Shown: positions 1 through 7,401 of the stretch, piece by piece
Layout: each line of letters begins with the position of its first letter
Position numbering within the stretch: position 1 is the first letter of the stretch
Source of the DNA: CAZFGK01 sp964518635
Lineage (GTDB): Bacteria > Zixibacteria > MSB-5A5 > GN15 > FEB-12
Length of the DNA stretch: 23,588 nt
Assembly (NCBI GenBank): GCA_964518635.1
Contig: CAZFGK010000030.1
Location: 1-23,588 of the forward strand
Direction of reading: 5' to 3'
Program-made: the position numbers and the translations under genes
The notes under the pieces: model-generated
What the model saw: the letters and a program-made list of their open reading frames with translations, nothing else
Database searches by the model: none
What the model was told of the DNA's origin: nothing

Positions 1-54
1 TACCCCTAGTCAAATACGCACAACGACCAAAATGAAGGACTTTTTCAACAAGCC

Positions 55-330
55 CACCAGATCAGGGTTCCGGCAACCGTGGGCGGCAGGGCTCCCGGCC
101 TGCCCCTTCAATTACAAATCCCATCATCTTCACCCTGAGCTTGTCGAAGGGTCTTCTTCGGTGCCCCATGGGCTTGCCATGGGTTTAGGAGAAGATGGCG
201 GGAAGCCCGCTTTCAGCGGGACCTATCCCGCCCTACAAGATGAGCGATCCCGGCAGACAACTGGTGGTCCTGATCACCAGATCAGGGTTCCCGCTTCCGC
301 GGGCGGCAGGCCTCCCGGCCTGCCCCTTCC
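55..330. repeat. Intergenic island of dispersed short repeats
   Basis: No convincing gene is seen in 1-510. The stretch holds two copies of one repeat: CACCAGATCAGGGTTCC occurs at 55-71 and 275-291, each followed by a GC-rich core GGGCGGCAGG-CTCCCGGCCTGCCCC (80-106 and 300-326). A diverged third core lies inverted at 1985-2011. A second family (CCCTGAGCTTGTCGAAGGG plus TCTTC-TTCGGTGCCC) sits at 133-166 and recurs at 8537-8572. A small hairpin CCCGCT-TTC-AGCGGG occupies 206-220. The 123-codon frame across 32-403 is mostly translation of these repeats and is not considered a gene. Such repeats are REP/BIME-like in size and structure; no function is shown. Confidence 0.7.
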
Positions 331-465
331 TTTATCAATGCGATTGATCTATTGTAACAACAACCCCGTTCCATATATCTTGCGTGCGAAATCGAAAGAC
401 TGAAATACGGATTGATTGCGTAGATTCAGAAGAAGCTGGAACCCTGATCTGGTGATTAGGACCAC
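264..465. repeat. 27-nt inverted repeat pair (arms 264-290 and 439-465)
   Basis: The arm at 264-290 (GTGGTCCTGATCACCAG then ATCAGGGTTC) is the reverse complement of 439-465 with a single mismatch. The arms enclose about 150 bp with no recognisable gene. The left arm merges into a dispersed repeat copy (281-326), so the arrangement looks like two oppositely oriented repeat ends. It may be a small non-autonomous element or a rearranged repeat pair; no transposase is present. Confidence 0.65.
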
Positions 466-510
466 GGGTCATTAGCAATCAACCGCCACTAATGGGGAGC
501 AGGATACTAC

Positions 511-918
511 ATGCACGCAAGTAAACATTTCAATATTAGACTAGGTGCAGATGATGATTGGTTTGACACTATCCTCAATAATGATACCGAGTTGTTCGTT
601 GATCCTTTCCTGGTATTCAAGGATGAATCGCCCTATTGGAAGGTGGCCCATGAAGACATAATCTCTCACTTCAATTATGCGTTCATTTTGATCTTAGAAG
701 GAAATCGAAACCCTGATAGTCTCGCATTTAAGAAAGCACTTCATGTACTTACTTTTCTAGAGCCAAGAGAATTTTGTCTTGGATATACAGGGGTAGGAAC
801 TTCTGGCGCAGGCAGTGGAAAGGGATTTGCATCAGCAATAGCATCAGCGATTAGCGATGCGATTCGACGGGGTATGCAGAACCCCAGGCACTTTGAAGAA
901 CTGGGAATTCTCAACTAA
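511..918 (+). CDS. N-terminal fragment of interrupted nuclease-like gene
   Basis: This 135-residue segment begins MHASKHFNIRLGADDDWF and ends GILN before TAA 916-918. It is soluble, with no signal peptide or membrane segment, and has a Gly/Ala/Ser-rich stretch (about residues 95-118). No known domain was recognised in it. It is best read as the first part of the gene described for 511-1935, because the same frame stays open and protein-like after the stop. Confidence 0.55.
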   Translation: MHASKHFNIRLGADDDWFDTILNNDTELFVDPFLVFKDESPYWKVAHEDIISHFNYAFILILEGNRNPDSLAFKKALHVLTFLEPREFCLGYTGVGTSGAGSGKGFASAIASAISDAIRRGMQNPRHFEELGILN

Positions 919-960
919 GGAATTGGATCTGACAGAATTTCTGACATTGCTTGTTCTATA

Positions 961-1935
961 ATGAAACCCAGGCTAATTGAATACACACTCGAAATCGCAA
1001 ATCGTCACAGCATTCCACTTACGCCACATTCGGTGAACGGAGCAAGCTTTGATATCGTTCGAAAGCGATGGGAGACTAGGAGTGTGAACTTACCAACAAA
1101 TCCATATACATCAGGACCCTTACTTTTTGTGCCACATCGTTTCTTGAGAAGACTTCCTAGCTTGAATGCCTTTGATTGGTGGGATAGTTACGAGAATGAG
1201 ATGTTAAGAGATGATATCAACTATGAGATTTTGAAGAAGGTTGATAAATCGACAATCGTAGAAAGGGCTCGGCAAAATCCAGAACTAGTTCGCGCCTGGG
1301 CTAGTGCAAAGGAACATGAAGCAGCAGAACCTTACGACCTCAATTCAGACCCATTTGGAGTTTACAAGTGGGATCAGGCTACTAGCTCATTCGTTCAAAA
1401 TCATCCTCTTACGATAGCGTCCCCGGCCACTACTGCAGATTTTTTTCGAGTAATAGACTTGGTAGTTTCAAAGTTCAAGCTGTTTGTTGAAGAACAGGGT
1501 GGATGGGACTTACTCTGGGCTCGATACCCGTCGGACGAAAAACCCGAGAGTGCCGTGCAGTTGTTATTTCGCGGTATAGCCTCTCACTATTGCAGCGCTA
1601 ACAACATTTCGCTGGATCCAGAAGTGAATCTGGGGAGAGGACCCGTCGATTTCAAGTTTTCATCTGGTTATGCGCAAAGGGCACATTTGGAAGTCAAGAA
1701 ACTTGAAAATACGAAATTTTGGAATGGATTGGAAAGACAGCTGCCGTCCTACATGGACAGTGATGAAGTTCATGACGGATGGTTCTTGGTTGTAAAATAT
1801 CGAAGCGGGAAGAGATGGGACAAACGAAGAAGTGATGTGCCATTGCGAGTTCAACAGGTCAGCAGAGAAAAGAATTTGAATATAAGGTGCGTTATAGTTG
1901 ACGCGCGGCAACCCATGTCTGCTTCAATGCAGTAG
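961..1935 (+). CDS. C-terminal fragment with PD-(D/E)XK-like core
   Basis: This 324-residue segment follows the stop in the same frame. There is no purine-rich ribosome site before ATG 961, so independent translation is doubtful. The nuclease-like core is at about residues 225-262: Asp230 in GPVD, Glu244-x-Lys246 in LEVKK, then Gln260. A hydrophobic strand (WFLVVKY, 274-280) follows, as expected for the mixed sheet of this fold. The last 30 residues are Arg/Lys-rich. Assignment rests on motif spacing alone. Confidence 0.55.
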   Translation: MKPRLIEYTLEIANRHSIPLTPHSVNGASFDIVRKRWETRSVNLPTNPYTSGPLLFVPHRFLRRLPSLNAFDWWDSYENEMLRDDINYEILKKVDKSTIVERARQNPELVRAWASAKEHEAAEPYDLNSDPFGVYKWDQATSSFVQNHPLTIASPATTADFFRVIDLVVSKFKLFVEEQGGWDLLWARYPSDEKPESAVQLLFRGIASHYCSANNISLDPEVNLGRGPVDFKFSSGYAQRAHLEVKKLENTKFWNGLERQLPSYMDSDEVHDGWFLVVKYRSGKRWDKRRSDVPLRVQQVSREKNLNIRCVIVDARQPMSASMQ

Positions 1936-1984
1936 AATGAATTGTGTCCATTCTTCCGTGCGCAGCACCGACCCTCGTCTGCAC

Positions 1985-2119
1985 AGGGCAGGCCGGGAGG
2001 CTTGCCGCCCACTAGATAAGACATTACTTCAAAAGCATCTTCCCCCTCCCAATCCCCATCATTGACCAGCACCCCCTTCCCCTCTATCTTCGGCGGCTTG
2101 TGATTCGGGCAGATGCCCG
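1985..2119. repeat. Spacer with inverted repeat copy and a hairpin before purL
   Basis: 1985-2011 is an inverted, slightly diverged copy of the GC-rich repeat core seen at 80-106 and 300-326. A compact hairpin CGGGCAGATGCCCG lies at 2106-2119, 36 bp before purL; it has no following T-run and its role is unknown. No promoter could be picked out with confidence in 1936-2155. Confidence 0.55.
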
Positions 2120-2155
2120 TTCAGATCCCCGCAAACTGAAAGGTCAGCCGTTTTC

Positions 2156-4390
2156 ATGCCACTCCTCTCCGATACCGACATCACCACCGAGATTCTCTCT
2201 CGTCACGGCCTCACCGCCGACGAATACACCCATATCCAGAAAATCCTCGGACGTATCCCGACCCTCACCGAGCTTGGCATCTTCAGCGTCATGTGGTCCG
2301 AGCATTGCTCATACAAGAATTCGATCCTGCAGCTCAAGACTCTCCCCAAAGAAGGGGCGCGTGTGCTCGCCAAAGCCGGAGAAGAAAACGCCGGCGTCAT
2401 CGATGTCGGCGACGGTATGGCGATCGCCTTCAAAATCGAATCACACAACCATCCATCTGCAGTCGAACCCTACCAAGGGGCTGCCACCGGTGTCGGCGGC
2501 ATTCTGCGCGATATTTTCACCATGGGGGCGCGCCCTATTGCCGCGCTCAATTCTCTTCGCTTCGGCGATCCGTCGAATGCGCGTGTGCGATACCTGATCG
2601 ACGGCGTCGTGCGCGGTATCGGCGATTACGGCAACTCCTTCGGTGTGCCGACCGTCGCGGGGGAAGTCTTCTTTGACGAATGCTACACTGGCAATCCCTT
2701 AGTCAATGCGATGGCAGTCGGATTGGTCGAAGGAAAAACTCTCGCTCGTGCGATTGCCTCCGGCGTTGGCAATCCGATCATGATTGTCGGCTCGAAAACC
2801 GGACGGGATGGAATCCACGGCGCGACCTTTGCATCCGAAGAGCTTTCCGCAAAATCAGAAGAGAAACGACCATCAGTGCAGATCGGCGATCCCTTTACTG
2901 AAAAATTGCTCCTCGAAGCGACACTCGAAATCATCGCACAAGACCTGATCATCGGCATTCAGGATATGGGGGCAGCGGGGTTGACCTGTTCAAGCTCCGA
3001 GATGTCCGCCAAAGGGAACTGCGGCATGCGACTGGAACTATCGAAAGTTCCGGTGCGTGAAGCGAAGATGACCCCGTATGAAATTATGCTCTCCGAATCG
3101 CAGGAGCGGATGCTCGTCTGTGTGAAGAAGGGTAAAGAGAACGCCGTCAAAGCGATCTTCGACAAATGGGGACTCGACTGCGCGATTATCGGTGAAGTGA
3201 CAGGAGATGAAAATCTCACGGTCTGTTGGCACGGTGAAGTGGTCGCAGAGATTCCGGCAGATACTCTCGTTCTCGGTGGCGGTGCCCCGGTTTACAAACG
3301 TGAACAGAAACGTCCGGCATATCTCGATGAAATCACCAAGCTCGATTACAAATCGATCCCGATGCCGAGTGACTGGAATGCAACACTGTTGAAACTTCTC
3401 GCATCCCCAAATTTGTGCCACAAGGGTTGGGTTTTCCAGCAATACGATTCGATGATACGCACGAGCACGGTCATCGGCCCCGGCGCAGATGCCGCTGTGA
3501 TTCGCCTGCGCGGAACGAACAGAGCACTTGCAATGAAAACCGACTGCAACGGACGCTATTGTTATCTGAACCCTCGCCTCGGTGCAATCAGTGCGGTCGC
3601 CGAGTGTGCGCGCAATATCGCCTGCACCGGCGCGCAACCATTGGCGGTGACCAATTGCCTGAACTTCGGAAATCCGTACAAACCGGAAGTCTACTACACC
3701 TTCGCGGAAGCGATCGCTGGAATGGGTGAGGCCTGCCTCGCACTCGGTACACCGGTCACCGGCGGTAATGTGTCGTTCTATAACGAAGACCCAACTCGCA
3801 CGGTCTTCCCAACACCGACTATCGGCATGGTCGGTGTGCTCGATGATATCAATCATCTCACCACTGCCTGGTTTAAAGATTCCGGCGATCAGATTTTTTT
3901 ACTCGGCGAAACAAAAGAAGAGATCGGCGCATCCGAATATCTCAAGACTATTCATGGACAAACCAAGGGTGCCGTTCCCGAACTCTCACTCGATGTTGAA
4001 GTCCGCTTGCAGCAGACACTCATCGCTGCAATTTCAAAGGGGATAGTGCGATCTGCACATGATTGCGCCGACGGCGGCCTCGCCATTGCCCTCGCCGAAT
4101 GCTGCATCATGAATCCTGATCGACAGACCGGCTGTTTCATTACATTGCAGGATGGAATCCGCACCGATGCCCTCCTCTTCGGCGAAACACAATCACGCGT
4201 AATTGTAAGCTGCTCTGCAAAGGAAAGTGGTGCGTTGATGGATCACTTCGGAAAAGCAGGTGTGCCTGTTCGTAAAATCGGTGAAGTCGGCGGCGACCGT
4301 CTGATGATCAACGGACTGATCGCACTTGAAATTGCAAAGCTCAGCGATGCCTACTATCACGCCTTCGGCGAATTCATGTCGCGGAGTTGA
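2156..4390 (+). CDS. purL: Phosphoribosylformylglycinamidine synthase subunit II
   Basis: PurL catalyses ATP- and ammonia-dependent conversion of FGAR to FGAM in cytoplasmic de novo purine synthesis. At 744 residues it is the small, Bacillus-type PurL, which in known systems needs separate PurQ (glutaminase) and PurS; neither is in the window. Visible motifs include WSEHCSYKNS (47-56), the ATP/substrate motif ESHNHPSA (95-102), GAATGVGGILRDI (108-120), and in the second AIRS-like half NCLNFGNP and VTGGNVSFYNE. The ATG at 2156 gives the usual N-terminus; GAAAGGT about 10 nt upstream may act as ribosome site. It lies 3 nt before the LpxH-like gene, so the two are probably co-transcribed. Confidence 0.97.
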   Translation: MPLLSDTDITTEILSRHGLTADEYTHIQKILGRIPTLTELGIFSVMWSEHCSYKNSILQLKTLPKEGARVLAKAGEENAGVIDVGDGMAIAFKIESHNHPSAVEPYQGAATGVGGILRDIFTMGARPIAALNSLRFGDPSNARVRYLIDGVVRGIGDYGNSFGVPTVAGEVFFDECYTGNPLVNAMAVGLVEGKTLARAIASGVGNPIMIVGSKTGRDGIHGATFASEELSAKSEEKRPSVQIGDPFTEKLLLEATLEIIAQDLIIGIQDMGAAGLTCSSSEMSAKGNCGMRLELSKVPVREAKMTPYEIMLSESQERMLVCVKKGKENAVKAIFDKWGLDCAIIGEVTGDENLTVCWHGEVVAEIPADTLVLGGGAPVYKREQKRPAYLDEITKLDYKSIPMPSDWNATLLKLLASPNLCHKGWVFQQYDSMIRTSTVIGPGADAAVIRLRGTNRALAMKTDCNGRYCYLNPRLGAISAVAECARNIACTGAQPLAVTNCLNFGNPYKPEVYYTFAEAIAGMGEACLALGTPVTGGNVSFYNEDPTRTVFPTPTIGMVGVLDDINHLTTAWFKDSGDQIFLLGETKEEIGASEYLKTIHGQTKGAVPELSLDVEVRLQQTLIAAISKGIVRSAHDCADGGLAIALAECCIMNPDRQTGCFITLQDGIRTDALLFGETQSRVIVSCSAKESGALMDHFGKAGVPVRKIGEVGGDRLMINGLIALEIAKLSDAYYHAFGEFMSRS

Positions 4391-4393
4391 TGA

Positions 4394-5125
4394 TTGGCAC
4401 TCTATGTCTTCTCCGATGCCCATCTCGGCGCAGGGACCGCCGATGACTACGCATACCGTCTGACAAAAATCAAGGCACTCTTCGAAAAAGTGCGCGCCGA
4501 TGGCGACCGTCTGATTATACTCGGCGATCTTTTTGATTATTGGTTTGAATACAAAACTGCCATTCCGCGTGGACACATCGAACTCATTGCCGAACTGCAT
4601 GATCTTCGCAAACGAAACATCCAGATCGACTATGTCTGTGGCAATCATGATTTCTGGATGCTCGATTTCTTTCCGAAAGAGCTGGGGGTTCCGATTCATC
4701 GGGATGCATTTGAATCTGTGTATGCAGGAAAACGAATCCACTGCTTTCATGGGGATGGTCTTTCACGATCCGATACATCCTATCGTATTCTCAAGCAGAT
4801 ATTTCGCAATCCGCTCGGCATTGCGTTGTATCGATTGCTCCCTGTTGATTTTGCGACATGGCTGGCATCCGGTGTGTCGGGAGAATCGCGCAGAAGATCA
4901 TCGCAGCTTCCTGAAGCAGATCTGAATGATTATCGCGGTTATGCCGCGTCGAAGATTGCGAGTGGATCAGAGATCGTCTTGCTGGCGCATCTGCATCAGC
5001 CGATTCGTGAAGAGATGACCATTGCGGGAAAGAACGGCATCTACTGCAACACCGGCGATTTCATTTCGCATTTTAGTTATGTGCGGATTGATAACACGAC
5101 CGTTGAATTGAAAAATCTGGATTGA
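4394..5125 (+). CDS. lpxH: UDP-2,3-diacylglucosamine diphosphatase-like metallophosphoesterase
   Basis: This 243-residue protein has the complete LpxH-type metallophosphoesterase signature: SDAHLG (Asp8, His10), GDLFDYWFE (44-52), GNHDFW (83-88), HGDG (119-122) and AHLHQP (198-203). LpxH enzymes hydrolyse UDP-2,3-diacyl-GlcN to lipid X at the inner face of the membrane in lipid A synthesis, and the length matches the E. coli enzyme (about 240). The start is a TTG at 4394: an in-frame TGA lies directly upstream (4391-4393) and the conserved VFSDAH follows at once. GGAG at 4383-4386, inside the end of purL, is the likely ribosome site, so translation is probably coupled. A related phosphoesterase of other specificity is possible but less likely. 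Confidence 0.88.
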   Translation: MALYVFSDAHLGAGTADDYAYRLTKIKALFEKVRADGDRLIILGDLFDYWFEYKTAIPRGHIELIAELHDLRKRNIQIDYVCGNHDFWMLDFFPKELGVPIHRDAFESVYAGKRIHCFHGDGLSRSDTSYRILKQIFRNPLGIALYRLLPVDFATWLASGVSGESRRRSSQLPEADLNDYRGYAASKIASGSEIVLLAHLHQPIREEMTIAGKNGIYCNTGDFISHFSYVRIDNTTVELKNLD

Positions 5126-5159
5126 TTTGGAATTAGCGGAATAATCGATATGCGGAAAG

Positions 5160-6782
5160 CTACCGCAAAAATCTCTCGGCATCAGTCAACTGCCCACTCA
5201 CCGCACTCGCTGCCGCGACCGCCGATGACACAATAAAGACTTCCGCTTTCTCTGTCGGTAAATGACGCGCATCAGTAAGTGACAACGAACAGACTGCTTT
5301 CTCCCCTTCCCCAACCGCCATCAATCCCGATGCGACATGATCCTCACCCGGCTGCAACACTGCCCCACCCGCTTCGAGAAAGACACGCAACAATCCCTTC
5401 TTGAGTGCCTCCAGATAGACCTGCTGCGAATCAGGGATGATAAAAAGACGGCACTCCTCTGAAATCGTCCGACCTTTGAGTACTTCGGCGGCGTAGCGAA
5501 GATCTTCGTATCGTCCACCCGCCGCGCCACCAATGATGACGACATGCGCGGGAGTCCCATCCAGATCAGCAAGCGGACGAATAGTCGGTGTCGCCGCGAC
5601 GGTCATCACCATCGGTTGATAATGATCGACCTGCAACTGATAGACCGCCTGATAGTCGGCATCTTTGTCAGGAAGCACGGGCTGAAGCCGCACTCCATGA
5701 CGATTCGTCACGAATCGGCGTGTGACTGCATCATACGGCGCAATGATCGTCGTCGAGCCAAGCTCCTGCAAAAATGCGCAGAGGGTGAGACGTTCAGCGA
5801 ATGACAATTGCGAGACTTGCGCACCGGAGAGTTCTATCGCAGTCTCTTTCAATGTCTGAAAACCGATCTGCTTGAGCGCATGCAGCGCGATATCGATGGC
5901 GAAAATCTGCCGAGGTCGTTTTCCGCCGATACTCAGCTTCACCACCTGTGGAACGGTGCATCTGAAACTCCCCTTCGCCCAGATCGACGCCATCTGATCG
6001 ATGGTCACCGGCCATACCAACGCGGCACTGCTTCCAAGAGCGGCCGGAGTATCGAGTGTAGTCGCCACCCAGTTTCCGGGTAACACCATCCCTGATTCGA
6101 GCAACACCTGCGAGGGGACTCCCTGGGTTGTTTCAAACCACTCTTTGATCTGCTGACGTTTCACAAATTCACGGAGCTGTTTTTGTGCCGAGAGTACCTG
6201 CTTGATATTTTCACGCGAGAGAATCTGATCGACAATCGCCACTCTCGCCGGTTTCCAGACAAACTCCGGACCTATCAGTTTGAACGCCGCCATGACACTG
6301 GAGACCTCTCCGCCGCAGACTGCCATATCCGGCTGGACGATAACGGTGTCTCCAATTTCAACACTCGGCTTATCAGCCGCGCGCGCAATGATCTTTTGCA
6401 GCATGGTGCGATGCCCGTAGAGTGAACCCGCACCGGGGGTCGTTTTGATTCCCGGAAACTGAAACTCGAGCTGCTCGAGTTTGAGAAAGGCAGGTTTCTC
6501 TTTCAGCCCATAGCGACGTCGCCAGTTGTAGAATGCAGGTTTTGATATAGAGAGTTCGAGTCCCGCTTTTTCATCATCACCGTACTGTTCCCATAAGCGA
6601 CGAATTTCCGCTTCTGAAAACTTCGGCAGCGAATATTTCGGTATCCCTTTTTTTCGTCGCCAATAGGCGACCAACTGCGCGGGTGCGCCACCGACACGTT
6701 CACCGATCTTTTCGTCGGTCTTGTAGAGCTTCTGCAATTGCATCAGCTCGGTCTTGGTCGGCATCTTGAACTTTGGTGACAT
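5160..6782 (-). CDS. HTH-fused, catalytically degenerate aconitase/LeuC-like protein
   Basis: The 540-residue product has two parts. Residues 8-50 and 54-96 are two similar HTH-like repeats, each ending in an aromatic-basic helix (AYWRRKKGIPKY; YNWRRRYGLKEK). Residues 125-535 align by eye with the aconitase/isopropylmalate dehydratase large subunit: KIIARAA, the GDTVIVQPDMA segment, VWKPARVAIVDQ, IELSGAQVSQLSFAERLTLC, YEDLRYAAEVLKG, YLEALKKGLLRVFLEAGG. The active site is gone. GSCTNGR is GGAAGGR (418-424), the CGPC pair is replaced by LQPGEDHVASG (476-486), the DH pair is VDQ (184-186), GVCHQ is GVPSQ (221-225) and GADSHT is TTLDTP (241-246). It cannot hold a normal [4Fe-4S] cluster. A regulatory or nucleic-acid-binding role is inferred. 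It starts 5 nt after the HIT gene and is probably co-transcribed. No clear ribosome site is seen; Met7 (6764) is an alternative start. Confidence 0.85.
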   Translation of the reverse strand: MSPKFKMPTKTELMQLQKLYKTDEKIGERVGGAPAQLVAYWRRKKGIPKYSLPKFSEAEIRRLWEQYGDDEKAGLELSISKPAFYNWRRRYGLKEKPAFLKLEQLEFQFPGIKTTPGAGSLYGHRTMLQKIIARAADKPSVEIGDTVIVQPDMAVCGGEVSSVMAAFKLIGPEFVWKPARVAIVDQILSRENIKQVLSAQKQLREFVKRQQIKEWFETTQGVPSQVLLESGMVLPGNWVATTLDTPAALGSSAALVWPVTIDQMASIWAKGSFRCTVPQVVKLSIGGKRPRQIFAIDIALHALKQIGFQTLKETAIELSGAQVSQLSFAERLTLCAFLQELGSTTIIAPYDAVTRRFVTNRHGVRLQPVLPDKDADYQAVYQLQVDHYQPMVMTVAATPTIRPLADLDGTPAHVVIIGGAAGGRYEDLRYAAEVLKGRTISEECRLFIIPDSQQVYLEALKKGLLRVFLEAGGAVLQPGEDHVASGLMAVGEGEKAVCSLSLTDARHLPTEKAEVFIVSSAVAAASAVSGQLTDAERFLR

Positions 6783-6787
6783 ATTGA

Positions 6788-7276
6788 TTACGCCATGAAG
6801 GCGTCACGAAGCTGCGCGTAAATTTTATCAAGCGGCACGGAGATCAGTTTGGTCTCGCCGACGATTGGCATGAAATTCGTGTCCCCATCCCAGCGTGGGA
6901 CGACATGCATATGCACATGCCCGGGCACTCCGGCCCCGGCCGATTTGCCGAGATTCATGCCGAGATTCAGACCGTGCGGCTTGGCCAGACGAGTGAGATG
7001 CCCGACCGTCTGCTGGGTAAGATCCATCAGCTCGTGGAGTTCTTCGGAGCGAAGTTTTTCAAATTTCCCGACATGCCTGTTCGGCATGACCAATACGTGT
7101 CCAGTATTGTAGGGGTATTTGTTGAGAATGACGAAGCAGGTCGTACCGCGAAATACGATCAGATTCCCCGGTCCGTCTTTCTGCCGCAAGCGGTTACAGA
7201 AGACACATCCTTTTTCGGGGGTCTCATTTTTGACAAAAGGCGCACGCCACGGGGCCCACAACCGCTTCAATCCCAT
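6788..7276 (-). CDS. HIT-family nucleotide hydrolase/phosphorylase
   Basis: The 162-residue protein has the histidine triad HVHMHVVPRW (His120, 122, 124), the conserved LNKYPYNTGHVLVMPNRH (51-68) and an N-terminal CVFC pair (Cys24, Cys27) likely to bind zinc. The start RLWAPWRAPF and the ending GDTNFMPIVGETK resemble the mycobacterial Rv2613c-type (Ap4A phosphorylase-like) branch of HIT proteins, so cleavage of dinucleoside polyphosphates is likely; the exact substrate is inference. The frame stays open to 7420, but that extension would run through the promoter/operator of the divergent toxin-antitoxin operon, and the family N-terminus fits Met at 7276. It is the first gene of a two-gene unit with the aconitase-like gene (5-nt gap). 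Confidence 0.9.
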   Translation of the reverse strand: MGLKRLWAPWRAPFVKNETPEKGCVFCNRLRQKDGPGNLIVFRGTTCFVILNKYPYNTGHVLVMPNRHVGKFEKLRSEELHELMDLTQQTVGHLTRLAKPHGLNLGMNLGKSAGAGVPGHVHMHVVPRWDGDTNFMPIVGETKLISVPLDKIYAQLRDAFMA

Positions 7277-7355
7277 AGGTTGTGAATATACAAGAAGTTG
7301 CGCCGGAGCAATAGTGGGAAAGTGCAAGCTTAGCATAACCCACCATAAGCTAAAG

Positions 7356-7383
7356 TTGACTTTGTACCCAAAATGGGTACAAT
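7356..7383 (+). promoter_or_regulatory. Promoter of the HEPN/MNT operon
   Basis: TTGACT (-35, 7356-7361) and TACAAT (-10, 7378-7383) are separated by 16 bp and match the sigma-70 consensus well. Transcription would start near 7390, only a few bases before ATG 7394. The mRNA would therefore be nearly leaderless. The spacer between the boxes is filled by the first operator palindrome. Confidence 0.75.
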
Positions 7384-7401
7384 TGTACCCAAAATGGGTA
7401 T
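7364..7401 (+). promoter_or_regulatory. Two tandem operator palindromes, 21-bp period
   Basis: GTACCCAAAATGGGTAC occupies 7364-7380 and GTACCCAAAATGGGTAT 7385-7401. The centres are 21 bp apart, two helical turns, so two dimers would bind the same DNA face. The first copy lies between -35 and -10; the second covers the transcription start and the ATG. Autorepression by the HTH domain of the gene it controls is the natural reading; this is inferred, not shown. Confidence 0.8.

Larger units (their letters stand above)
511..1935 (+). pseudogene. PD-(D/E)XK nuclease-like protein, interrupted by an in-frame stop
   Basis: Two open segments, 511-918 and 961-1935, lie in the same reading frame and are separated by a single TAA at 916-918. 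The 14 codons between that stop and the ATG at 961 (GIGSDRISDIACSI) read as ordinary protein and lead smoothly into the next segment. This suggests one ancestral gene of about 474 codons. The C-terminal half carries a PD-(D/E)XK-like signature: GRGPVD (Asp at 1648-1650) followed after 13 residues by LEVKK (Glu 1690-1692, Lys 1696-1698) and a downstream Gln in LERQLPSYM. The family (restriction endonuclease-like fold) is inferred from this motif only. AGGA at 501-504 is a good ribosome site for ATG 511. Neighbouring repeats suggest an accessory, perhaps defence-related locus. A sequencing error or stop-codon readthrough are alternatives to true gene decay. Confidence 0.7.

Noticed and set aside
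32..403. 123-codon open frame on the plus strand
   Set aside because: It is composed almost entirely of dispersed repeat sequence; the same peptide patterns (PELVEGSS) recur at another repeat island.
3038..3856. Long minus-strand frame of 272 codons
   Set aside because: Lies entirely inside purL, whose protein motifs are unmistakable; the antisense frame has no family features.
4193..4750. Minus-strand frame of 185 codons over the purL/lpxH junction
   Set aside because: It is antisense to two well-supported genes, with biased composition typical of shadow frames.
7364..7401. CRISPR-like repeat pair
   Set aside because: Only two 17-nt palindromic copies with a 4-nt gap, located exactly on a promoter; operator sites explain them.
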